NCBI GenBank assembly: GCA_036637375.1 | Contig: JAVWMQ010000004.1 | Span: forward strand, 1-64,000 | Source of the DNA: JAVWMQ01 sp036637375 | GTDB lineage: Bacteria; Bacillota; Clostridia; Peptostreptococcales; Anaerovoracaceae | Length of the DNA stretch: 64,000 bases | Reading direction: 5' to 3' | In this document: in pieces, positions 51,900-61,025 of the stretch | Layout: each line of letters starts with the position of its first letter | Numbering within the stretch: position 1 is the stretch's first letter | Program-made: the position numbers and the translations under genes | The notes under the pieces: model-generated | Told to the model about the DNA's origin: nothing | What the model saw: the letters and a program-made list of their open reading frames with translations, nothing else | The model's database searches: none

Positions 51900-54659
51900 A
51901 TGAATAAGATTAAAAGATGTTTGCTATTAATGCAGGTATTAGTTTTAATAATGTTGAGTGTATCATTAGCACCGGCAATGGCGACGAACAATGAAAAGGT
52001 AATTAGAGTACCATTTGTTCCACTTGCGGGTTTCTTTGAGATGGATGAAAGAGGGAACAGAACAGGATATGGTGCGGAGTATTTGACAGAAATCGGTATT
52101 GTGTCTGGCTACAGAATCGAATATGTTGATTTCAAGTCATGGGATGCCAGTGTTAAAGGGTTTTATGATGGAAAAGTGGATGCTATTTTGCCAGTAGAAT
52201 TTGATGAAAAAACACGATATGATATTGAACTTACAAGAGTGTCAATAGTGGATACTTCATTTGTTTTACTTGGCAAAAAAGGCAGAAATGATTTGTATTA
52301 TAATGATGCTGCTGGAATTCGGAACGTTAGGGTTGGCGCAAAAAAAAGTGAGCTAGACAAATTGACTTCAAAAGAAAAAAAGGACATTGGAATTACTAGT
52401 AGTAATGTTACATATTATGATACCTTTCAACAATTAAGCATTGCATTACATAAGAATAAAGTGGATGCAATTTTTACAAATATTATTAATTATAGTGACG
52501 AGTATGAGATGTTGGCGGATACACATTGGATTAAAAACTATATTGCAATGAAGAAAGGTGACAAGAGGATTACCGATATAGAGGATGCTATGGAAACTAT
52601 TAGTCTTCAAAGCGGTTATTTTGCAAATAATTTGCGAGAAAAATATTTTCATAATATTAACATGATTCCTTTTACAAAAGAAGAAGAATTATTTGTAGAT
52701 GAGCATAAAGTGATAAAAGTAGGTGTTTTGGGAAATAGAAAACCAATAGTTTACTATGATTCAAAAACAAAAAAAGCCAGAGGTATTATAATTGATATTA
52801 TGGATAAAGTCGCGGAAAAAACAGGCTTAAATATTAAGTATGAGGTATATAAGGGGGAAAAAGAATTATCAGAAGCATTAAGTCAACATAAAGTTGATAT
52901 GGCAATTCCTTATTCAGGTAAACAGTATTATGGAGATGGTGTAAAGCTTGTTAAAAGTGTTTCAATGTTCGGAACTTTTGTTAACCTTGAGAATTTTGGA
53001 GGAAACAAGAAGTTACTTGGAGATAAAATTAGAGTTGGCGTGCCAAAAGAGAGGCGCAGTGAAATTCATTTCCTAGAAAGATCGAATCCAAAGTTTGAAG
53101 TGGTTGTATTTGATAATGAATTAGAGGAATTAAATGCTTTGAAGGTTGGTGAAATAGACGCAATAGCACACGATACTTTTACTATATCTATGCTAAATGA
53201 AAATCCACGATATGATGGTATAGAAATAATTCCAAGTTATATGTATTATGTTGAGTGTAATGGAGTTAGTTTGTGTCAAGACAAAATTCTAATTGAGATT
53301 ATTAATAAAGGGCTTGAGCGCTTCAAGGTGCATGAAAAAGAGGAAGTCGTAAATAATTATATCACATATGCCAGCTATGAAATGACAATAGGAGACTATG
53401 TTTATAAATACTGGAAAGCTTTTTTATTCTTTTCAATAATTATTGAAATAATAGTGATTGCGGTAATATTTTATAACAAGAAAAAAGAGGAATATTATAA
53501 GGATATAGAGCAGAAAAATATTGAAGTTTTAGCAGCAAATAAAGCAAAAAATGATTTTATGTCGAGAATGAGTCATGATTTACGAACTCCAATGAATGCA
53601 ATTATTGGACTTTCTGATAATAATCTTGTTACATCAAAAGAATACGAGTGCAAAGAAATGATGGACAAAATAAATCATGCAGGTAAGTATATGCTCAGTC
53701 TTGTAAATGACATTTTGGATTTTGCAAAAATAGAAAACGGAAATTTACATATTAATAATGGACCTCTAAGATATATGAATGTAAAAAAGAATATTGACGA
53801 TATAATATTTAATTTGGCAGCAAAAAGTGGACTTACTTATAAATCCATCTTTGATGGCAACGAAAATACTACTATTAGTATTGATGGACTGAGATTAGAG
53901 CAAATTTGCATAAACTTGCTAAATAATACAGTTAAGTTTACAAAGTCTGGTGGACACATTAGTATAAAAGTTACCCAAGAGATAATTGGTGAAAAAGCTT
54001 TATTAAAAATATGTGTTGAGGATAATGGTATTGGAATGAGCGAAGAATTCCAAAAAACTATGTTTGATCCATTTGAGCAAGAAAACAGAGGTGACTTCTG
54101 CTCAGATAAAGGTACTGGACTTGGTCTAACTATTATTAAAGAGCTAGTTGAACTTATGAAGGGCAAAATATCGGTTAGAAGTGAAATTAATGGTGGAACC
54201 AGGTTTGACCTTGAATTTTTGTGTGATGTTCTGGAAAAGGATGGGAAGTATATAGCGACTAAGGAGAATTACGAAGAACTTAGAGGCAAGCGAATTTTAG
54301 TCGTTGAGGATCACCCTGTAAACCTAGTAGTAGCAAAAAAAGTATTAGAGAAGGTCGGTATGATTGTTGAAAGCTGTTCAAATGGTGATGAGGCTATTTT
54401 GGAACTTAGCAAATCAGAACCAGGGTATTATGACTGTATTTTGATGGATATTAGAATGCCAGTAAAAGATGGCATCCAAGCGTCAAAAGAAATAAGGAGT
54501 ATGGATAGAGCGGATGGAAAAACTATACCTATAATTGCAATGTCTGCAAATACATTTGAAGATGACAAAATTAGATCAAAAGAAGCAGGAATCAATGTTC
54601 ATTTGTCAAAACCAATTGATTCAAATGAATTATATTACACTTTAAAAAAATTGTTGTAA
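51900..54659 (+). CDS. Hybrid sensor histidine kinase with two solute-binding domains
   Basis: A 919-residue BvgS-like sensor. After a signal peptide (about 1-28) come two SBP_bac_3-type binding domains (about 36-265 and 272-500), one membrane helix at about 506-527, a HisKA domain with His559 (MSHDLRTPM), HATPase_c with DNGIGMSEEF and GTGLGLTI, and a receiver domain with Asp850 (MDIRMPVKDG). No HPt domain and no DNA-binding partner gene are adjacent. The outside domains suggest sensing of amino acids or similar small molecules. The gene is followed 99 bases later by a secreted protein gene that has its own promoter. GGTGGA is only a weak ribosome site. Confidence 0.9.
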   Translation: MNKIKRCLLLMQVLVLIMLSVSLAPAMATNNEKVIRVPFVPLAGFFEMDERGNRTGYGAEYLTEIGIVSGYRIEYVDFKSWDASVKGFYDGKVDAILPVEFDEKTRYDIELTRVSIVDTSFVLLGKKGRNDLYYNDAAGIRNVRVGAKKSELDKLTSKEKKDIGITSSNVTYYDTFQQLSIALHKNKVDAIFTNIINYSDEYEMLADTHWIKNYIAMKKGDKRITDIEDAMETISLQSGYFANNLREKYFHNINMIPFTKEEELFVDEHKVIKVGVLGNRKPIVYYDSKTKKARGIIIDIMDKVAEKTGLNIKYEVYKGEKELSEALSQHKVDMAIPYSGKQYYGDGVKLVKSVSMFGTFVNLENFGGNKKLLGDKIRVGVPKERRSEIHFLERSNPKFEVVVFDNELEELNALKVGEIDAIAHDTFTISMLNENPRYDGIEIIPSYMYYVECNGVSLCQDKILIEIINKGLERFKVHEKEEVVNNYITYASYEMTIGDYVYKYWKAFLFFSIIIEIIVIAVIFYNKKKEEYYKDIEQKNIEVLAANKAKNDFMSRMSHDLRTPMNAIIGLSDNNLVTSKEYECKEMMDKINHAGKYMLSLVNDILDFAKIENGNLHINNGPLRYMNVKKNIDDIIFNLAAKSGLTYKSIFDGNENTTISIDGLRLEQICINLLNNTVKFTKSGGHISIKVTQEIIGEKALLKICVEDNGIGMSEEFQKTMFDPFEQENRGDFCSDKGTGLGLTIIKELVELMKGKISVRSEINGGTRFDLEFLCDVLEKDGKYIATKENYEELRGKRILVVEDHPVNLVVAKKVLEKVGMIVESCSNGDEAILELSKSEPGYYDCILMDIRMPVKDGIQASKEIRSMDRADGKTIPIIAMSANTFEDDKIRSKEAGINVHLSKPIDSNELYYTLKKLL

Positions 54660-54684
54660 AGCTTTGTGTCTTATTTGTGATGTG

Positions 54685-54699
54685 AATAGGTTACCTATT
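54685..54699. promoter_or_regulatory. Palindrome AATAGGTTACCTATT at promoter
   Basis: Seven-base arms around one base, overlapping the first bases of the -35 at 54698. A regulator bound here would touch RNA polymerase at its -35 contact. Confidence 0.55.
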
Positions 54700-54726
54700 G
54701 CGTTTTATGTAAATTGAGAGTATAAT
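54698..54726 (+). promoter_or_regulatory. Promoter of the secreted Ig/C39-like protein gene
   Basis: TTGCGT at 54698-54703, exactly 17 bases, TATAAT at 54721-54726, with the start codon 33 bases after the -10. Confidence 0.75.
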
Positions 54727-54758
54727 AATTACAGCCTTGTAATAAAGGAGGAGCAGTT

Positions 54759-56351
54759 ATGATAGAAAATCGAAGGATACTCAGTTTAATAATAGCACTA
54801 ACAGTAATGATAACGAGCGTATTTACATTAAATATAAATACAGCCGAGGCGTCTACTGGTTATTTTAGTGTTGAGGACCTAACGGTACCCACTGTATTTG
54901 AAGAGGGCCAATCGGTAGATCTTGAGGGTATTATCAAGTCTAAATACAAAATGACTTATGCAAAGATAGGTATTGTTAATGAGAAACAAGATTGGATTAA
55001 AAAGAATTCTATTGAAGTAAAACCTAACAAAACTTCGTATAATTTAAAGTCAATTAACTCTAAATTGGATTTTTCAAAGTTAAAGGTTGGGACTTACTAC
55101 TTTAAGGTGAGAGCAAAAGATGAAAAGAAGCATATTGACAATGCAGTATTGAAAGCTTTTGTTGTAAAAGAACCACCGGCATTCCAAATGTCAGATGAGA
55201 CAATTCCAACAAAGACTCATGTAGGAAATCCATTTACATTGAAGGGTAAAATTAAATCATACCATGAAATGAAAGAGGTATATGTTGGGATTACAGATAC
55301 AAAAGGTCAATGGAAAAAAGGGTATTATACAAAGGTAAACCCAAAAAGCACTAATTTTGATATTAATAAGGTGGATTCAAAGGTAAAAATTTCTAAGCTT
55401 GTATCTGGAGTATACAAATATAAAGTTACGACAAAAGATATAAAGAATAGAGAAACCACATTAGTGGATGAACAATTTACGGTTTCAAAATTAAAAGTGG
55501 AAAAAGAGTCAAAGCCGACAGTTATTACTAAAGGCAGAGGATTTGGAATTGTAGGAATTGTAAAATCTAAGTTTACGATTGTTGATGTTAAGGTTGGAGT
55601 TGTAGATAAAAAGGGAGACTGGCAGCCTGATACAATAGCGACAGCATCACCAGAAAAAACTGGCTATGATATAAAGAAACTTGACGCTAAAGTTCAATTT
55701 GATAAGCTAGATGAAGGAGACTATAAATATAAGGTTATCGCAGAGGATAAATATGGAATAGATAGAACTTTGGTTGACCAATCATTTAAGGTCGTTGAAC
55801 CAGAAGTTACACCTCCATCACCTCCAAGTGGTGGCGGGGACAATACTGATATTCCGACTTCAGCGGTAGGTAAGAAATTGAGATATAATGCAGACAAGTT
55901 TTATGCTATCGGCAAACAACCGTTTTCAGGTCCATGTGGATTATATGCAATGGCATATGGTAGATTAGTAATGGATGGAGACTTTGATATGGGTGGATAT
56001 TCTTCGTACTATGACAAGCTTCGTGCAGAATATGGTATGAATTCAGATTCAGCTCATTGGGGAGAGGCTGGTGCAGGTTCGGTTTATTCAACATCAACGA
56101 AAGCTGTTGCACAAATGGCTTTAGCTGAAATTGAAAAAGGAAAACCAGTAATATTGGACTTAAAGAGTGGGTATACCGGAAATCAGCATTTCGTATTAGT
56201 TATCGGTTACGTACGAGGTACAACATCGAGTAATGTTAATTCGGGTAGCTTCATTATTTTGGATCCGGCTTCTGGTACGGAAAGGTTAATGTCAGATTAT
56301 CCTCTTTATCAAATTGATGATGTGCAAAAGAGAGTAATTAGATATTACTAA
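54759..56351 (+). CDS. Secreted protein: three Ig-like repeats and C39-like peptidase domain
   Basis: Exported 530-residue protein. A signal peptide (about 1-31, cleavage after AEA) is followed by three repeats of about 100 residues (36-138, 141-241, 243-343), each with a shared pattern of V-G-I-x-D/N...W...K-P/S...Y/F...G-x-Y-x-(F/Y)-K-V. A proline/glycine-rich linker (344-365) leads to a C-terminal papain-like C39_2-type domain with Cys393 (GPCGLY), His477 (NQHFVLVIGY) and Asp502 (ILDPASG). There is no LPXTG or transmembrane anchor, so it is probably released or bound through the repeats. I do not recognise the whole protein. Strong GGAGG and own promoter; it follows the hybrid sensor kinase. 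Confidence 0.85.
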   Translation: MIENRRILSLIIALTVMITSVFTLNINTAEASTGYFSVEDLTVPTVFEEGQSVDLEGIIKSKYKMTYAKIGIVNEKQDWIKKNSIEVKPNKTSYNLKSINSKLDFSKLKVGTYYFKVRAKDEKKHIDNAVLKAFVVKEPPAFQMSDETIPTKTHVGNPFTLKGKIKSYHEMKEVYVGITDTKGQWKKGYYTKVNPKSTNFDINKVDSKVKISKLVSGVYKYKVTTKDIKNRETTLVDEQFTVSKLKVEKESKPTVITKGRGFGIVGIVKSKFTIVDVKVGVVDKKGDWQPDTIATASPEKTGYDIKKLDAKVQFDKLDEGDYKYKVIAEDKYGIDRTLVDQSFKVVEPEVTPPSPPSGGGDNTDIPTSAVGKKLRYNADKFYAIGKQPFSGPCGLYAMAYGRLVMDGDFDMGGYSSYYDKLRAEYGMNSDSAHWGEAGAGSVYSTSTKAVAQMALAEIEKGKPVILDLKSGYTGNQHFVLVIGYVRGTTSSNVNSGSFIILDPASGTERLMSDYPLYQIDDVQKRVIRYY

Positions 56352-56362
56352 AATGATAATAT

Positions 56363-56400
56363 ACTGGGTAGGTACTTGTTTTGTGCTTACTCAGTTTTTT
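56363..56400 (+). terminator. Terminator after the secreted protein gene
   Basis: ACTGGGTAGGTAC pairs with GTGCTTACTCAGT (13 bp with three G-U pairs), followed by TTTTTT. Confidence 0.85.
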
Positions 56401-56517
56401 GTTGTATAGGTTTTGTGACACTTTGTTAAAGAGTATGTCATAGTTCCGTAACAATAAAATTATATAATGTAGCATAGGTATAAGCTTAAAACTAACTAGA
56501 GAAAGGTTGGAAAATGT

Positions 56518-58380
56518 ATGTGTGGATTTATTGGATTCTTAGATAAGAATCGAGATTATGATGGAGATTCAATTATTGAACAAATGATTGAAAGAATTAG
56601 ACATAGAGGTCCTGATTCCCAGAGACACTATGTTGATGATGAAATTGCTTTGGGCTTTGCAAGACTAAGTATTATTGATGAAGCAAATGGTGTTCAGCCT
56701 ATGGGGAATGAGGAAGGAATGTTAGAATTAGTATTTAATGGTGAGATATATAACTATCTTGAATTAAAAAAAGAATTAATTGATAAGGGGCATACTTTTG
56801 CAACGGATTCTGATACTGAAGTTTTGTTACATGGTTTTGAAGAATATGGCAATAGCTTACCATCTAAATTAAGAGGTATGTTTTCATTTGTAATATGGGA
56901 TAAAGTAAACAAAAAAGTTTTTGGTTGTAGAGACCATTTTGGAATAAAACCATTTTATTATTGTGAAATAAATGGAGGATTATTGTTTGGATCTGAAATT
57001 AAAGGATTTTTGCCACATCCAAGATTTGTAAAGAAATTTAATGAACAAAGACTACCAGATTATTTGACATTTAGCTGTGTTCCAGGATATGATACTTTTT
57101 TTGAAGGGGTATATAAATTAAAACCGGGGCATTACTTTGAATATGCAGATGGATACCTTAATGTGGTAAAGTATTTTGACAACAGATTGAAAATCGACCA
57201 TAGTAAGAATGAAAAATATTTTGTAGATAAAATTAAAGATACACTTGAAGAATCAGTATCAAAACATTTAATCAGTGATTTTGAAGTTGGATGCTTTTTA
57301 TCAAGTGGAGTTGACTCAAGCTTTGTAACTTCAGAAGTTAGAAAACATCAAGAGGTAAAGACATATTCACTAGGATATGCAGATGAAAAATACAATGAGG
57401 CAGCTTTAGCTAAAGCTTTTTCGGAAGAAATTGGTGCTGAAAATAGACAAGTTATTATCTCGGCAGAGGACTACTTTAATTCCGTAGGAAAGGTACAATA
57501 TCATTTAGATGAACCTTTAGCAAACCCTTCAGCAAATTTACTTTATTTGCTTTCTCAGAGGGCGGCTATGGACTTAAAAGTTGTTTTGTCTGGCGAAGGT
57601 GCTGATGAAATGTTTGGCGGATATAATGTTTATAAGGAACCTTTTGTAGTCAATAAGTACAAAAGAGTTGTTCCGAAGGGAGTTAGAAAGGCTCTTGCTA
57701 ACTTTGTTAAAGACAAGAAAAGTTTTAAAGGGAAAGATTTTTTGACTCGTGGAAATATGACAATTGAAGAAAGATATATTGGAAACAGCAATCTATTTAG
57801 GGTTTCTGAGAGAGATTCATACTTGGCAAAAAAATATGATTCCAAGTTACCTGGTGAATATACTAAGCCGTTTTATGATGCTGCAAAAGATTTAGATGAT
57901 GTTAGCAAGATGCAATATCTGGATATTAACGTTTGGATGGTTCAAGAAATCTTGTTAAAAGCCGACAAAATGAGTATGGCGAATTCTTTGGAACTTAGAG
58001 TGCCACTTTTGGACAAGGAAGTGTTTGAAGTTGCTAGAACCATTCCTACAAAGTTTAAAGTGGATGGCAAGCAAACTAAACTTGCATTTAGAAAAGTTGC
58101 AGAGCAAAGCATTAATATGGATAGTGCTAGTAGAACTAAAAAAGCCTTTCCGTTGCCACTTGTTGAGTGGATAAGGGAAGACAGATACTATGAACTAATT
58201 AAAAGTTATCTTTTAAGTGAAACAGCTAAAACATTTTTTAACAATCAAAAAGTAATAGAACTTCTTGAAAAACATAAAAATGGTGAAGGGAATTATGCTA
58301 GAAAAATATGGGCAATATTTACCTTCTTAGTATGGTATGAACAGTTCTTTGGGAATGAAGTAGAAATGAAATCTGAATAA
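56518..58380 (+). CDS. asnB: Asparagine synthetase B (glutamine-hydrolysing)
   Basis: Makes asparagine from aspartate with glutamine as nitrogen donor. Class II amidotransferase domain with nucleophile Cys2 (MCGFIGF) and RHRGPDSQ, then a synthetase domain with the P-loop LSSGVDSS and SLGYADEKYNEA. At 620 residues it is full length. The start must be the ATG before CGF. The leader carries no T-box. A promoter -10 TATAAT occurs at 56463. Its presence with AsnA gives two routes to asparagine. Confidence 0.95.
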   Translation: MCGFIGFLDKNRDYDGDSIIEQMIERIRHRGPDSQRHYVDDEIALGFARLSIIDEANGVQPMGNEEGMLELVFNGEIYNYLELKKELIDKGHTFATDSDTEVLLHGFEEYGNSLPSKLRGMFSFVIWDKVNKKVFGCRDHFGIKPFYYCEINGGLLFGSEIKGFLPHPRFVKKFNEQRLPDYLTFSCVPGYDTFFEGVYKLKPGHYFEYADGYLNVVKYFDNRLKIDHSKNEKYFVDKIKDTLEESVSKHLISDFEVGCFLSSGVDSSFVTSEVRKHQEVKTYSLGYADEKYNEAALAKAFSEEIGAENRQVIISAEDYFNSVGKVQYHLDEPLANPSANLLYLLSQRAAMDLKVVLSGEGADEMFGGYNVYKEPFVVNKYKRVVPKGVRKALANFVKDKKSFKGKDFLTRGNMTIEERYIGNSNLFRVSERDSYLAKKYDSKLPGEYTKPFYDAAKDLDDVSKMQYLDINVWMVQEILLKADKMSMANSLELRVPLLDKEVFEVARTIPTKFKVDGKQTKLAFRKVAEQSINMDSASRTKKAFPLPLVEWIREDRYYELIKSYLLSETAKTFFNNQKVIELLEKHKNGEGNYARKIWAIFTFLVWYEQFFGNEVEMKSE

Positions 58381-58383
58381 ATA

Positions 58384-58420
58384 AAAAAAGCTACAGGCTC
58401 GCACTTCCTGTAGCTTTTTT
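58384..58420 (+). terminator. Terminator after asnB
   Basis: AAAAAAGCTACAGG and CCTGTAGCTTTTTT form a 14-bp stem with a 9-base loop. The A and T runs make it work on both strands, so it may also stop the opposing small gene. Confidence 0.92.
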
Positions 58421-58608
58421 GGTTATACTAAATATTGTTAATAAGAAGTATCAAAGTATTGTTATAAAAGATAGGACAAATTCATATCTTATTTGCACAG
58501 TTTAACAGAAAATTTTCTTTAAATCAAGAGTATTTTTAATATTTTTTGTATATAAATAACAAATAAAATTAAATAAAACTGTGAGAATTTAACAAAACTG
58601 TTGATTGC

Positions 58609-58899
58609 TTATTCGTTTGTAACATCCTCAACGGTGCCAGAACCGCTATCTGTTCCTCCATTTTCGTTTTTGTCACCAACATCTTCTCCGCTTGAAACGT
58701 TGTCTTCTTCTGGTTTGTCTGGAACAACATCTTCCTTAGGTTCTTCAGTTGTTATAGCTGGTTTTTTAACCTCATCATTATCTTTGGTTTTGTAAAGTGT
58801 GTTATAGATAATAAAGCCACCAATAGCTAAGGCAAGTATTACCAAAACAACAATGACGATTAACCAAATTGATTTTTTTTCTTTATTACTTCTAGACAT
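58609..58899 (-). CDS. Small membrane protein with acidic outer tail
   Basis: A 96-residue protein not recognised as a known family: basic start (MSRSNKEKKS), one membrane helix (about 11-33) and a tail of about 60 residues rich in Glu, Asp, Pro, Gly and Ser with no cysteine. Topology is inside-N, outside-C by the positive-inside rule. AAAGGAAT precedes the start by 10 bases on the minus strand. It lies between asnB and pyrH, divergent from pyrH. Low-complexity composition makes the coding call likely but not certain, as an opposite-strand frame of 64 codons covers the same stretch. Confidence 0.6.
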   Translation of the reverse strand: MSRSNKEKKSIWLIVIVVLVILALAIGGFIIYNTLYKTKDNDEVKKPAITTEEPKEDVVPDKPEEDNVSSGEDVGDKNENGGTDSGSGTVEDVTNE

Positions 58900-58957
58900 T
58901 TATCAGTATTCCTTTCATAAAATTCACAATAACTTAGTTTTATAATATCAATTTTTA

Positions 58958-58966
58958 TGTTATAAT
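58958..58966 (+). promoter_or_regulatory. Extended -10 promoter of pyrH operon
   Basis: TGTTATAAT (TGnTATAAT), 48 bases before pyrH. It replaces the promoter that pyrH normally shares with rpsB-tsf. Confidence 0.55.
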
Positions 58967-59014
58967 ACAACAAGATATTTATAGTTACAAAAACAATACA
59001 CAAAGGAGAAGTAT

Positions 59015-59719
59015 ATGGAACCTAAATATAAGCGAATTATACTAAAAGTGAGTGGAGAAGCCCTAGCTGGTGAAGATAAATTTGGACTTAATGAGGAAAT
59101 GCTAAAAAAAATAGCAAGACAAGTTAAGGAGGTTTATGAGCTTGGAGTAGAAGTTGCCATTGTTGTAGGTGGCGGAAACTTCTGGAGAGGCAGAACTAGC
59201 AAGGATATGGACAAAGCAACAGCTGACTATATGGGTATGCTTGCAACAGTAATTAACGCACTTGCGCTTCAAGATGCTTTTGAGTCTATTGATATACCAA
59301 CAAGAGTTCAAACAGCAATTGAAATGAAGGAAATTGCGGAACCGTATATTAGACGTAAAGCTGTACATCATCTTGAGGGAAACAAGGTAGTTATATTTGG
59401 AGCAGGAATAGGAAGCCCATTCTTTTCTACAGATACAACTGCAGCACTAAGAGCAGCAGAAATTGATGCAGATGTTATATTACTTGCCAAAAAAATTGAT
59501 GCTGTATATTCTGATGACCCAGAAATAAATAAAGACGCTGTTAAATATGATGAATTAACACACTTTGATATTTTAGAAAAGGATTTAAAAGTTATGGATT
59601 CTACAGCGGCATCTTTGTGCAAAGACAATAATATTGCAATACATGTATTTGGAATTGCAGAAGATGGAAATGTTATGAAAGCAGTTTGTGGAGAAAAAAT
59701 AGGCACAATTATTAAATAA
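59015..59719 (+). CDS. pyrH: UMP kinase
   Basis: Phosphorylates UMP to UDP. The 234-residue amino-acid-kinase-fold protein has KRIILKVSGEALAGE, VVGGGNFWRG, FFSTDTTAALRAAEI and DAVYSDDPE motifs. AAAGGAG precedes the ATG. It opens the operon pyrH-frr-uppS-cdsA-dxr-rseP. Confidence 0.97.
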   Translation: MEPKYKRIILKVSGEALAGEDKFGLNEEMLKKIARQVKEVYELGVEVAIVVGGGNFWRGRTSKDMDKATADYMGMLATVINALALQDAFESIDIPTRVQTAIEMKEIAEPYIRRKAVHHLEGNKVVIFGAGIGSPFFSTDTTAALRAAEIDADVILLAKKIDAVYSDDPEINKDAVKYDELTHFDILEKDLKVMDSTAASLCKDNNIAIHVFGIAEDGNVMKAVCGEKIGTIIK

Positions 59720-59738
59720 TTATTTGGAGGACAAAAAA

Positions 59739-60296
59739 ATGAGTAAACAAATTTTAGATCAGTTAGAAGCAAAAATTGAAAAGTCGGTAAATAACCTAAA
59801 GGAAGAATTACTAGGCGTAAGAGCAGGAAGAGCAAATGCTGCTATAGTGGATAAGGTTTTAGTAGAATATTATGGAGCACCTACACCACTTAAACAGCTT
59901 GCAAATATTTCAATTCCAGATCCAAAGACAATTGCGATTTCACCTTTTGACTCTTCAATTATTAAAGAAATTGAACATGGAATTAATGTTGCAAACATTG
60001 GTATTAACCCAAGCAATGACGGAAAAACTATTAGATTAGTAATTCCACCAATGACAGAAGAAAGAAGAAAAGAACTAACAAAAACAGTTAAAGCATTAGG
60101 AGAAGAAGCAAAGGTTGCTATTAGAAACCTAAGAAGAAATGCTAACGATCACTTGAAGAAAGAAGAAAAAGCAGGTGAGTTAACAGAAGATATGCTTAAA
60201 GAAGAACTTGATAAAGCACAAAAAGATACAGATGCAGGAATTAAAAAAATTGATGATTTGATTGTTGCAAAAGACAAGGAGATAATGGAAGTATAA
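59739..60296 (+). CDS. frr: Ribosome recycling factor
   Basis: Splits the ribosome after termination together with EF-G. I choose the ATG at 59739, 9 bases after GGAGG, for 185 residues. Family blocks are VRAGRANAAIVDKV, YYGAPTPLKQLANIS, the PPMTEERRKEL loop and VAIRNLRRNANDHLKK. Confidence 0.97.
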   Translation: MSKQILDQLEAKIEKSVNNLKEELLGVRAGRANAAIVDKVLVEYYGAPTPLKQLANISIPDPKTIAISPFDSSIIKEIEHGINVANIGINPSNDGKTIRLVIPPMTEERRKELTKTVKALGEEAKVAIRNLRRNANDHLKKEEKAGELTEDMLKEELDKAQKDTDAGIKKIDDLIVAKDKEIMEV

Positions 60297-60302
60297 TTAT
60301 TT

Positions 60303-61019
60303 ATGTTAGATTTAAATAGAATACCCAATCACGTTGCCATCATTATGGATGGCAACGGAAGATGGGCTAATAAACGTAATATACCAAGGGTTATGGGGCA
60401 TAATGCTGGAATGAAGGCAATGAAAGAAATTGTAAAGCAAAGCTCTATACTAGGTATCAAACATTTAACCGTATACGCTTTTTCTACAGAAAACTGGAAG
60501 AGAACAGAAGAAGAAGTAAACGGTATTTTTGGATTGCTTATTAAATATGTGGATAAGGAATTAACAGAAATATGTGAGAATAATGTGAAACTTACAGTTA
60601 TTGGCGATATGTCAGCAATGCCAGAAAAGGTAAAAAGCAAACTAGATTTAGCGTTAGATAAAACTAAGAACAATGATGGATTGCAATTTAATATAGCTCT
60701 TAATTATGGTGGTAGAGCTGAGATTGTTGAAGCTGTAAAGGCTATCGGAAACAATATTGCAAATGGGAATATTAATGTTGATGATATTAACGAAGAAATG
60801 ATTTCAAACAGTCTATTTACGGGGGGAGCAGCAATTCCAGATCCAGATTTATTGATTAGAACTTCTGGAGAAATTAGGCTTTCAAACTTCTTGCTTTGGC
60901 AGTTAGCCTACAGTGAAATGGCATTTACTGATGTGCTATGGCCAGATTTTACACCAGCTGAATTTGAAAAAGCAATAATGGAATATCAAAGTAGAGATAG
61001 ACGTTTTGGTGGAAGGTAG
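60303..61019 (+). CDS. uppS: Isoprenyl transferase (undecaprenyl pyrophosphate synthase)
   Basis: Condenses isopentenyl units to the C55 lipid carrier for wall synthesis. The 238-residue cis-prenyltransferase has HVAIIMDGNGRWAN at the start with its catalytic Asp, GHNAG, TVYAFSTENWKR, and the C-terminal PDLLIRTSGE...SNFLLWQ. Six bases separate it from frr. Confidence 0.96.
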   Translation: MLDLNRIPNHVAIIMDGNGRWANKRNIPRVMGHNAGMKAMKEIVKQSSILGIKHLTVYAFSTENWKRTEEEVNGIFGLLIKYVDKELTEICENNVKLTVIGDMSAMPEKVKSKLDLALDKTKNNDGLQFNIALNYGGRAEIVEAVKAIGNNIANGNINVDDINEEMISNSLFTGGAAIPDPDLLIRTSGEIRLSNFLLWQLAYSEMAFTDVLWPDFTPAEFEKAIMEYQSRDRRFGGR

Positions 61020-61025
61020 GCTTAT

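Noticed and set aside
58601..58795. A 64-codon plus-strand frame rich in Ser, Thr and Leu
   Set aside because: It is the complement of the acidic tail of the minus-strand membrane protein and has no ribosome site.
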